From: an uncultured Clostridia bacterium
Lineage (GTDB): Bacteria > Bacillota > Clostridia > Christensenellales > Borkfalkiaceae
Direction: 5' to 3'
Assembly: GCA_944372565.1 (NCBI GenBank)
Contig: CALVZR010000079.1
Location: forward strand, 1-5,033
DNA length: 5,033 bases
Below are positions 1-4,951 of the stretch, in pieces. The notes beneath the pieces were generated by a model. The model did not search any database. It was not told where the DNA came from and saw only the letters and a program-made list of their open reading frames with translations. Position 1 is the first letter of the stretch; each line of letters opens with the position of its first letter. The translations under genes and the position numbers were made by a program.

Positions 1-446
1 ATGATGAGGATGGAAAGCCACGTTTTTCCCCAGATGCAGTTGAAAACGAGCAGCACGATACAGGAAACGGGCACCGCATATACAAACGCCAGCCACATTC
101 TGTCGAGTTCGGGCACGGCGAGCAGGGTGAACACGAAAATCGCCGTGGCGAGCAACCACACGAGCAGCACCGAACATATAATGACGTTGGTGCGCGTGAG
201 CAGATTGACCTTTCTTTTCAGTTTAACGGGTTTATCGGACTTCGTGAGCAGCGTATCCACGGTAACGCCGTATAAATCGGCGATCTGTTTCAGAACGTCC
301 ACGTCGGGCATGCCGCCCGCGCGCTCCCATTTGGAAACGGCTTTATCGGAATAATTGATTTTTTCCGCGAGTTCCGCTTGCGTAAGATTGGCGGCTTTGC
401 GATATTTCGCCAGATTTTCCGCCAAAATGTACTTCAAGTCTTCCAT
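1..446 (-). CDS. XRE-family helix-turn-helix regulator with two C-terminal membrane segments (partial, 3' end beyond the left edge)
   Basis: The visible 148 codons, read from the complement, begin MEDLKYILAENLAKYRKAAN. Residues about 8-66 form a Cro/C1-type HTH: LTQAELAEKI, then NYSDKAVSKWERA as the recognition-helix region, then MPDVDVLKQIADLYGVTVD. A basic linker (KLKRK, about 75-79) leads to two hydrophobic segments at about 88-111 and 117-139, so the protein is probably a DNA-binding domain tethered to the membrane. The ATG at 446 is chosen because members of this family usually begin a few residues before the first helix and no better start lies upstream. The ligand or signal cannot be told from the sequence. 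The gene diverges from the DegV operon and may regulate itself or that operon (inference from layout only). The family call is firm; the complete length is unknown. Confidence 0.9.
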   Translation of the reverse strand, partial: MEDLKYILAENLAKYRKAANLTQAELAEKINYSDKAVSKWERAGGMPDVDVLKQIADLYGVTVDTLLTKSDKPVKLKRKVNLLTRTNVIICSVLLVWLLATAIFVFTLLAVPELDRMWLAFVYAVPVSCIVLLVFNCIWGKTWLSILI

Positions 447-453
447 AGTGCCT

Positions 454-482
454 ATTTTAGCGTAAAAACGGCAAAAAATCAA
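454..482 (-). promoter_or_regulatory. Sigma-A-like promoter of the XRE regulator gene, predicting a leaderless mRNA
   Basis: On the minus strand, TTGATT (477-482) is separated by 17 nt from TAAAAT (454-459). Counting seven bases on from the -10 box puts transcription start at about 447, directly against the ATG at 446. The message would then have essentially no 5' leader, and the AGG between the -10 box and the ATG would not be transcribed as a ribosome binding site. Confidence 0.6.
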
Positions 483-513
483 GCAAATTGCATTAAAAAA
501 AGAGAATTCCACC

Positions 514-546
514 CGCGGTAGAGCCGCAAAAAACTTCTCTACCGCG
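514..546. repeat. Perfect 10-bp inverted repeat in the divergent intergenic region (possible operator or hairpin)
   Basis: CGCGGTAGAG (514-523) and CTCTACCGCG (537-546) are exact reverse complements separated by 13 nt. Equivalent points in the arms are 23 bp apart, about two helical turns, which suits a dimeric DNA-binding protein. The site lies about 31 bp outside the regulator's -35 box and about 38 bp outside the DegV operon's -35 box. No run of T follows directly on either strand, so it is not a normal intrinsic terminator. The core GTAGAG recurs at 559-564. An operator for the adjacent XRE protein is the simplest reading, but that is inference. Confidence 0.55.
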
Positions 547-550
547 CAAA

Positions 551-557
551 AAGGAGG
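551..557 (+). promoter_or_regulatory. Strong Shine-Dalgarno-like sequence ahead of a 7-codon ORF (orphan)
   Basis: AAGGAGG is followed after 6 nt by a GTG at 564 that opens the short frame VQKGRVD, stopping with TGA at 585-587. Spacing and match to the 16S tail are ideal. However, the only clear plus-strand promoter begins at 584, downstream of it, so it may not be transcribed. It may be chance in purine-rich DNA, or the start of a tiny leader peptide if an upstream promoter exists. Confidence 0.25.
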
Positions 558-583
558 TGTAGAGTGCAAAAGGGGCGAGTAGA

Positions 584-613
584 TTGATTTTTTCTGCCCT
601 TATCCGTTAAAAT
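584..613 (+). promoter_or_regulatory. Promoter of the DegV-SGNH operon
   Basis: TTGATT (584-589) and TAAAAT (608-613) are separated by 18 nt, with predicted transcription start near 620. The hexamers are the same as those of the divergent regulator promoter. This gives a leader of about 57 nt containing a small hairpin (AGGCG 625-629 with CGCCT 635-639) and the GGGAGG ribosome binding site of the DegV gene. Confidence 0.5.
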
Positions 614-676
614 AAAAAAGAAAAAGGCGGTGCGCGCCTCAAAAAAAAACGCACGGAAAACGGGAGGTTTTGTTTT

Positions 677-1528
677 ATGAAGATCGCTGTATCTGCGGAA
701 ACGACAATCGATTTGACAAAAGAACTTTTAAAAGAATACGATATACACACCACGCCTTTTACCATTCTTCTGGGAGATGAGGCGAAACCGGACGGGGAGA
801 TCGGCTGCGACGAGATCATCGACTACGTGAACCGCACGGGAATCCTCCCAAAAACGAGCGCGGTGAACGAATTTCAGTTTTCCGGGCACTTTTCCGAACT
901 GCTGAAAAAATACGACTACGTCGTGCACTTTTCGCTCTCTTCCGAAATGAGCAGCGCGTTTGCAAACGCGACGGAAGCGGCGAAAAAACTGGGCGGCAGG
1001 GTGCACGTGTTCGATTCCCGTTCTCTTTCCACGGGCATCGCCCTGCTCGCGATCTATGCCGCCGAACTCGTCCGCGCGGGGGAGGATTTTTCTTCCGTGG
1101 TGGAAAAATGCGGCAAGCGCATTCCCTATGTGCAGGCGAGTTTCGTGCTCGAACGGCTGGATTATCTCTATAAAGGCGGCAGGTGCTCCGCATTGCAGCG
1201 TTTCGGCGCCAATCTGCTGCCTCTGCGCCCGCAGATTCTCGTTTTAGACGGAAAGATGGGCGCGGCGAAAAAATACCGCGGTAAAATCGAGGGCGCGGTG
1301 CGCTCGTATTGTCTGGATACGCTCGAACGATTCGATCACCCCGATCTCTCGCTCGCCTTTCTCACCTACACCACGGCGAACGAAGAGATGCTTTCCGTCG
1401 CGCGCAATATCTTAAAGGAGCGCGGGTTTAAGAAAATTTACGAAACACGCGCGGGCGGCACGATCACGAGCCACTGCGGAGAGCATTGCCTGGGCATTTT
1501 ATACATCAACGACGGGGGCGCGAAATAA
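677..1528 (+). CDS. DegV-family protein (FakB-like fatty-acid-binding protein), divergent subfamily
   Basis: This 283-residue protein has the normal DegV length and fold signatures. The N-terminal strand is MKIAVSAETTIDL, where the family usually has a TDST-type motif. A TS pair follows in PKTSAVNEFQF (about 58-68), then FSLSSEMSSAFANA (85-98) matching the usual S-x-x-LSGTY region. VHVFDSRSLSTG (109-120) and LERLDYLYKGGRCS (158-171) match the family's VIDS and LxxLxxGGRIS blocks. The C-terminal TSHCGEHCLGILY (264-276) stands where H-x-GPG-x-LGI is usual. DegV proteins bind a fatty acid; FakB members present it to the kinase FakA for phosphorylation and entry into phospholipid synthesis. No FakA gene is visible here, so the exact substrate is inferred from family only. 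Several motif residues deviate (Asp to Glu8, Ser to Thr9, GPG to GEH), suggesting a subfamily. The start is supported by GGGAGG at 662-667, 9 nt upstream. It is the first gene of an operon; the hydrolase gene starts 13 nt after its stop. Confidence 0.88.
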   Translation: MKIAVSAETTIDLTKELLKEYDIHTTPFTILLGDEAKPDGEIGCDEIIDYVNRTGILPKTSAVNEFQFSGHFSELLKKYDYVVHFSLSSEMSSAFANATEAAKKLGGRVHVFDSRSLSTGIALLAIYAAELVRAGEDFSSVVEKCGKRIPYVQASFVLERLDYLYKGGRCSALQRFGANLLPLRPQILVLDGKMGAAKKYRGKIEGAVRSYCLDTLERFDHPDLSLAFLTYTTANEEMLSVARNILKERGFKKIYETRAGGTITSHCGEHCLGILYINDGGAK

Positions 1529-1541
1529 CGGAGGTTTTTAT

Positions 1542-2246
1542 TTGAAAGAATTCGGCAGGATCGCGCTTTTCGGCGATTCCATCCCCAAGGGATACACGAC
1601 GAAGGGCGGGAAAATAGAGAAGGTGAAGGACAACGCGGTCAGCCTGCTGGAAGCGAAATACGGTTTTCACATCGAAAACCGTTCGGCATACGGGCTTACG
1701 CTCCATAAACTGTACGAGCGGGGCGCGGTGGAAGAGTTCCTGCGCGAGAGCAGGGGCGAAAAGGAACGCGCCGCAATATTCTGCATCGGGGGGAACGACA
1801 GCGATTACGATTGGCGCGCCGTCGCGCGCGACCCTGCGGGCGCGCACGAATCGAAAACGCCGCTCGACGTGTTCCGAAAGGAGCTTTGCGAACTGATAGA
1901 TAAATTGCAGGCGGAAGGGGTGCGCGTGCTGCTCACCACGCTACCGCCCGTCGATTCGCAGCGGTATTTCGACAGGGTGATCTCCAAAGTGGCGGACGGC
2001 GGGAAGGTGCTGGAATTTTTCAAAGGCGATCTGACCAACATCAGCCGCCATCAGGAACGATATAATCTCGCCGTGATCGAAGCGGGCGTGAAAAAGGGCT
2101 GCAAGATTATCGATATCCGATCTGCGTTTTTAATGCAGCGCGATTATCTGAAAAATTATTCGGACGACGGTATCCACCCCAACGAGGCGGGGCACCGCGT
2201 GATCGCGCGCAGCGTGTCGGAGTTTATCGACGCGAATATCGCCTGA
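1542..2246 (+). CDS. SGNH/GDSL-family hydrolase (esterase/lipase type)
   Basis: This 234-residue protein carries all four SGNH blocks. Block I is LFGDSIPKGY with the nucleophile Ser13. Block II is NRSAYG with Gly51. Block III is CIGGNDSDYD with Asn85. Block V is DDGIHPNEAGH with Asp209 and His212, completing the catalytic triad. There is no signal peptide or membrane segment, so it should act in the cytoplasm on an ester such as an acyl or acetyl group; the substrate cannot be told. The start is TTG, chosen because GGAGG (1530-1534) lies 7 nt upstream and because the N-terminus then begins just before the first strand. It lies 13 nt after the DegV stop, so the two are almost certainly co-transcribed. 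An esterase next to a fatty-acid-binding protein suggests a link to acyl release or handling (inference). The last codons and the stop lie inside the first copy of a downstream repeat. Confidence 0.9.
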   Translation: MKEFGRIALFGDSIPKGYTTKGGKIEKVKDNAVSLLEAKYGFHIENRSAYGLTLHKLYERGAVEEFLRESRGEKERAAIFCIGGNDSDYDWRAVARDPAGAHESKTPLDVFRKELCELIDKLQAEGVRVLLTTLPPVDSQRYFDRVISKVADGGKVLEFFKGDLTNISRHQERYNLAVIEAGVKKGCKIIDIRSAFLMQRDYLKNYSDDGIHPNEAGHRVIARSVSEFIDANIA

Positions 2247-2361
2247 AAACGCCGAATAATCGCGTGCAACGCGTCGAGTTAGCGACGCGAATATCGCTTA
2301 AAAACACAGAATAATCGAATGCAACGCGTCGGGTGGCGACGCGAATATCGCTAAAAACAGC
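2228..2361. repeat. Tandem 54-55-bp repeat, 2.5 copies, overlapping the 3' end of the hydrolase gene
   Basis: Copies begin at 2228 (55 bp), 2283 (54 bp) and 2337 (partial, about 25 bp). Each opens with the identical 15-mer CGACGCGAATATCGC. The two full copies also share GAATAATCG and GCAACGCGTCG and differ by scattered substitutions. The junctions fold: CGCGTCG (2270-2276) with CGACGCG (2283-2289) around a 6-nt loop, and CGCGTCG (2325-2331) with CGACGCG (2337-2343) around a 5-nt loop. The first copy encodes the last residues (DANIA) and the stop of the hydrolase. The structure resembles REP-like dispersed intergenic repeats, but one locus cannot show whether it is dispersed. Confidence 0.85.
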
Positions 2362-2413
2362 GGTGCCGTTTTTGCGGTAACCACCCGATAAGGCGGAACG
2401 CCGCCATGAAAGC

Positions 2414-2440
2414 AAAAAGACGGGAGGCTCCCGTCTTTTT
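2414..2440 (+). terminator. Intrinsic terminator of the DegV-SGNH operon, probably bidirectional
   Basis: A perfect 12-bp stem pairs AAAAAGACGGGA (2414-2425) with TCCCGTCTTTTT (2429-2440) around a 3-nt loop. The core is GC-rich and the 3' side ends in five T. It lies 168 bp after the hydrolase stop, beyond the tandem repeats. The reverse strand also ends in five T, so it could stop transcription arriving from the convergent guaA-GNAT unit. Confidence 0.8.
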
Positions 2441-2468
2441 CCTTTGCGTAAATATCGGGCAAATCATT

Positions 2469-2500
2469 AACCGCCCGCCGCATTTTTGCGGCGGGCGGTT
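2469..2500. terminator. Strong GC-rich hairpin terminator between convergent operons
   Basis: A perfect 14-bp stem pairs AACCGCCCGCCGCA (2469-2482) with TGCGGCGGGCGGTT (2487-2500) around a TTTT loop. It lies 20 bp beyond the stop of the minus-strand GNAT gene and so probably ends that unit. The T-rich tail is better on the plus strand (TTCTTTT) than on the minus strand (TTAATGATTT), so it may work both ways. Confidence 0.75.
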
Positions 2501-2520
2501 CTTTTGAAACGGTTTACCCG

Positions 2521-2937
2521 TTATTTGAGTTTTTTGGAAAGCAGGAGTTCGTAGCCCTCGCCTTCGGGGAAAAATCCGCCGCACACCGTATAGCCGTTTT
2601 TGGCGTAAAAATGCTGTGCGGTTTCGGCGGCGGCAGTGGAAGTCATCGCCGCAAAAAAACCGGCTTTGCGCATATCTTCTTCCCAGCGGGAAAGCAGCGC
2701 GCTTCCCGCGCCCCGCCCGCGGAAGGGTTCGAGAACGAAGAGCATATTCAAAAAGGGCGTGTTGTCCCAAAAAAGATTATACCGAAGCCAGCCGCAAAGT
2801 TCGTTTCCCGAAAACGCCGCATAAACCCGCCCCGCCTCTACGGCGCGGAAAAGTTCGTCTGTCCGAATGTGCTTATCGAGTTTTTCCAGCGCGCCGATAT
2901 CCGAATAAACAGCGGCGCGCACCGTAAAATCCTGCAT
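2521..2937 (-). CDS. GNAT-family N-acetyltransferase
   Basis: This 138-residue protein fits a single GNAT domain. The N-terminus FTVRAAVYSDIGALEKLDKH is the first strand and helix. LFVLEPFRGRGAGSALLSRW (66-85) is motif A, with the acetyl-CoA pyrophosphate loop R-G-R-G-A-G. MTSTAAAETAQHFYAKNGYT (98-117) is motif B, where the AQHFYAKNGY helix is typical. The enzyme would transfer an acetyl group from acetyl-CoA to an amine; the substrate is unknown. The ATG follows the stop of the short guaA after a single base, and the ribosome binding site (GGGAG at 2942-2946) lies inside the guaA coding end, so translation is probably coupled. Co-transcription with the unusual guaA could mean a shared pathway or only convenience. 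Confidence 0.88.
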   Translation of the reverse strand: MQDFTVRAAVYSDIGALEKLDKHIRTDELFRAVEAGRVYAAFSGNELCGWLRYNLFWDNTPFLNMLFVLEPFRGRGAGSALLSRWEEDMRKAGFFAAMTSTAAAETAQHFYAKNGYTVCGGFFPEGEGYELLLSKKLK

Positions 2938-2938
2938 C

Positions 2939-4237
2939 TTACTCCCACTCGATGGTCGCCGTCGGCTTGGGGGAGAGGTCGAAACACACGCGGTTGATCT
3001 TCGGCACTTCCGCGAGGATGCGCCGCGTGATCTTCTGCAGCACGCCGAAGGGAATTTCGGGCACTTCGGCGGTCATCGCGTCCACGGTGTTCACCGCGCG
3101 GATGATCACGGGCCAATCGAAACAGCGGGCGTTGTCGCGCACGCCCACGGATTTGAAATCGGGCACCACGGTGAAATACTGCCACACCTTGCCTTCCAGC
3201 CCGTTTGCGGCAAATTCCTCGCGCAGGATGGCGTCGCTTTCGCGCAGGGCTTCCAGCCTGTCGCGCGTGATCGCGCCCAGGCACCTCACGCCCAGCCCGG
3301 GGCCGGGGAAGGGCTGGCGGTAAACCATATTCGCGGGCAGACCCAGCGCCGTGCCGCAGGCGCGCACCTCGTCTTTGAAGAGCATTTTCAGCGGCTCCAC
3401 GAGTTCGAATTTCAAATCGTCCGGAAGCCCGCCCACGTTGTGGTGACTCTTCACGATCTTCGCCGTTTTGGTGCCGCTCTCCACGATGTCGGGATAAATG
3501 GTGCCCTGCGCGAGAAATTCTATGCCGTCGAGTTTGCGCGCCTCCTCTTCAAACACGCGGATGAACTCCGCGCCGATGATCTTGCGCTTTTTCTCGGGGT
3601 CGGAAACGCCCGCGAGTTTATTCAAAAACCGTTCGGAAGCGTCCACGTAAACAAGGTTTGCGTCCATCTCTTCGCGGAACACCCGCACCACCTGTTCGGG
3701 CTCGCCCTTCCGCAAAAGCCCGTGGTTGACGTGCACGCAGGTGAGCTGTTTGCCCACCGCTTTCAAGAGCAGCGCCGCCACGACCGAGGAGTCCACCCCG
3801 CCCGAGAGCGCGAGGAGCACCTTTTTATCGCCCACTTGGCGGCGGATCAGCTCCACCTGGTCGGCGATGAAATTATCCATATTCCAGTTGGCGGTTGCGC
3901 CGCAGTCGCCGAACACAAAACTTTTCAGCCGCGCGGCGATGTCCTTTTCCTCGGCGGGCATAGGATTGATGCGTCCGTTTTCCTCGTAATCGAAGGTGTA
4001 AACGGGCAGCCCGCTCGCCCTGATCTCCTCGCTCAAACCGATCTTTTCGCCGTTCACTACGTCGTTCGGGCCGCCGTTCGCGATCACGCCCTTCACGCCG
4101 GGCAGGGCGAGCAGTTGTTCTTTCGTGACGTCGTAATTGCAGATTTCGCTGTAAACGCCGAGCGCGCGGACGGCGCGCGCCACGTCCGTGTTGCGCGTGC
4201 TGCCCAAATCGACTACGGCGATCATATCCTGTTTCAA
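2939..4237 (-). CDS. guaA: GMP synthase-like protein with a degenerate, shortened glutaminase domain (guaA paralog)
   Basis: GuaA converts XMP, ATP and glutamine to GMP. The synthetase half looks complete in this 432-residue protein. It has the PP-loop LSGGVDSS (144-151), HVNHGLLRKGEPEQV (169-183), AQGTIYPDIVESG (243-255) and KSHHNVGGLPDDLKFELVEP (263-282). RQPFPGPGLGVR (307-318) and the terminal KPTATIEWE follow. The N-terminal amidotransferase part is only about 113 residues against roughly 200 normally. It keeps VVDLGSTRN, LGVYSEI and the NGGP loop (54-57), but where the family has GIPVxGxCYGMQ it reads GLPVYTFDYEEN (76-87), putting Asp83 at the nucleophilic Cys. The chain then passes almost at once to AARLKSFVFGDCG, so the HPE segment is absent. 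Glutamine hydrolysis is therefore not expected. The TTG start at 4237 is preferred: GGAGG (4247-4251) lies 9 nt upstream and within the predicted transcript. The ATG at 4255 would have almost no leader and no ribosome binding site, and the ATG at 4225 is a third option. Another guaA ends at 4952. Confidence 0.88.
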   Translation of the reverse strand: MKQDMIAVVDLGSTRNTDVARAVRALGVYSEICNYDVTKEQLLALPGVKGVIANGGPNDVVNGEKIGLSEEIRASGLPVYTFDYEENGRINPMPAEEKDIAARLKSFVFGDCGATANWNMDNFIADQVELIRRQVGDKKVLLALSGGVDSSVVAALLLKAVGKQLTCVHVNHGLLRKGEPEQVVRVFREEMDANLVYVDASERFLNKLAGVSDPEKKRKIIGAEFIRVFEEEARKLDGIEFLAQGTIYPDIVESGTKTAKIVKSHHNVGGLPDDLKFELVEPLKMLFKDEVRACGTALGLPANMVYRQPFPGPGLGVRCLGAITRDRLEALRESDAILREEFAANGLEGKVWQYFTVVPDFKSVGVRDNARCFDWPVIIRAVNTVDAMTAEVPEIPFGVLQKITRRILAEVPKINRVCFDLSPKPTATIEWE

Positions 4238-4270
4238 AATCTTCTTCCTCCGCATTGTTTTTTCCCTTTC

Positions 4271-4299
4271 ATTATACCCGAAACGCGGCGATTTATCAA
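4271..4299 (-). promoter_or_regulatory. Strong sigma-A promoter of the short guaA-GNAT unit
   Basis: On the minus strand, TTGATA (4294-4299) and a perfect TATAAT (4271-4276) are separated by 17 nt. Transcription start is predicted near 4264, giving a 27-nt leader to the TTG at 4237 that contains GGAGG. The promoter stands just after the terminator of the preceding unit, so the short guaA has its own expression signal. Confidence 0.8.
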
Positions 4300-4310
4300 G
4301 CGCAGAAAAT

Positions 4311-4339
4311 AAAAAAAGAACGGATTTTTCCATCCGTTC
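4311..4339 (-). terminator. Intrinsic terminator of the guaA-GrpB unit
   Basis: Read on the minus strand, GAACGGAT (4339-4332) pairs with ATCCGTTC (4325-4318) around a 6-nt loop, directly followed by seven T (4317-4311) and then ATTTT. It lies about 50 bp after the GrpB stop and immediately ahead of the promoter of the short guaA, separating the two units. Confidence 0.88.
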
Positions 4340-4389
4340 CGTTTGCCGTTCTTTTCGGTTGCCGTCCGCTCGTTCCGAAAGCAAAAAAT

Positions 4390-4950
4390 TTATTCTTTGC
4401 GGGCGGCGAAATATGTTTCGGCTTTTTGTGTGATCTCCCGCACGAATTCTCCCTTGGCGGCGGTGTATCCGTCGCGGTCGTGCTCGTATTGTTTCCAGAG
4501 GGAAAGTTTCAGTTTTTCGTAGCTTTTCGCAACGTCGGGGAAGGCGTTCAGATAATCGCGGAAAAAAATCTCCCGATGATCGCCGTATCGGCGCAGATGC
4601 AGGTGAAACACTTCATCGCCGAACCCGCGCTCGGTGTAGCCGCGGTTGAAGGAAACGCGCGTTTCGCTTTGGGACATACAGAGGTATCCCGCGGCCTCGA
4701 TGTCGGTTTTCAGACTGGGAAAACTTGCGGACGGTGGCGCTTCGAGCAGAATATCCACGATGGGTTTTGCCGCGATGCCGTCTATCGCCGTGCTCCCGAT
4801 GTGATGAAACCGCAGCGCGTCGTTTTTGAGGGCGGTTTTCAGCCGCGTTTCTTCCCGCGCGTACTGCGCCGCCCATGCGGGGGAATGCTCTGTTAAAACG
4901 ATGGGGAAGAGCTGCCACAGCTCTTCGAGCGTCATTTCGGAAAGCCCCAT
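4390..4950 (-). CDS. GrpB/UPF0157-family protein (nucleotidyltransferase fold)
   Basis: This 186-residue protein has the normal family length. The core motif HHIGSTAIDGIAAKPIVDIL (49-68) contains the Gly-Ser pair (52-53) and a downstream Asp66, as in the nucleotidyltransferase superfamily. The second signature HLHLRRYGDHREIFFRDYLN (116-135) and the C-terminal helix YEKLKLSLWKQYEHDRDGYT, followed by KGEFVREI, are also typical. The N-terminal HSPAWAAQYAREETRL matches the usual W-x-x-x-F/Y-x-x-E segment. No biochemical role is firmly established for the family. The ATG lies one base after the stop of the upstream guaA and the ribosome binding site is weak (GGGA within the guaA end), so translation is probably coupled to it. 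A strong terminator follows. Confidence 0.9.
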   Translation of the reverse strand: MGLSEMTLEELWQLFPIVLTEHSPAWAAQYAREETRLKTALKNDALRFHHIGSTAIDGIAAKPIVDILLEAPPSASFPSLKTDIEAAGYLCMSQSETRVSFNRGYTERGFGDEVFHLHLRRYGDHREIFFRDYLNAFPDVAKSYEKLKLSLWKQYEHDRDGYTAAKGEFVREITQKAETYFAARKE

Positions 4951-4951
4951 C

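Noticed and set aside
1..354. Plus-strand open frame at the left edge
   Set aside because: The reverse strand encodes an XRE HTH with two membrane segments; the plus-strand frame is its shadow with low-complexity Ser/Thr content.
614..639. Possible minus-strand terminator: AGGCG/CGCCT hairpin followed by a T-rich run
   Set aside because: The stem is only 5 bp and no minus-strand gene lies upstream of it. It is more likely a small hairpin at the 5' end of the DegV operon message.
607..819. Minus-strand open frame of 70 codons overlapping the start of the DegV gene
   Set aside because: It runs antisense to the DegV start and across the operon promoter, with no conserved domain or ribosome binding site.
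2224..2415. Minus-strand frame with repeated SDIRVA peptides over the tandem repeats
   Set aside because: The peptide repetition is only the translation of the 54-55-bp DNA repeat. There is no ribosome binding site, and the frame overlaps the end of the hydrolase gene and the terminator.
4255..4264. Guanine riboswitch in the leader of the short guaA
   Set aside because: The predicted leader is only about 27 nt, far too short for a purine aptamer, and no aptamer-like stems are visible.
3440..4312. Long plus-strand open frame (290 codons) opposite the short guaA
   Set aside because: It is antisense to a gene with clear GuaA motifs, has no recognisable domain and no good ribosome binding site. 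It arises from the GC-rich codon pattern of guaA.
4237..4384. N-terminal extension of the short guaA to an ATG at 4384
   Set aside because: It would translate through the terminator and the TATAAT promoter, and the added residues do not resemble GuaA.
4255..4896. Plus-strand open frame of 213 codons opposite GrpB
   Set aside because: It begins inside the promoter region of the short guaA, crosses the terminator and runs antisense to a well-supported GrpB gene.
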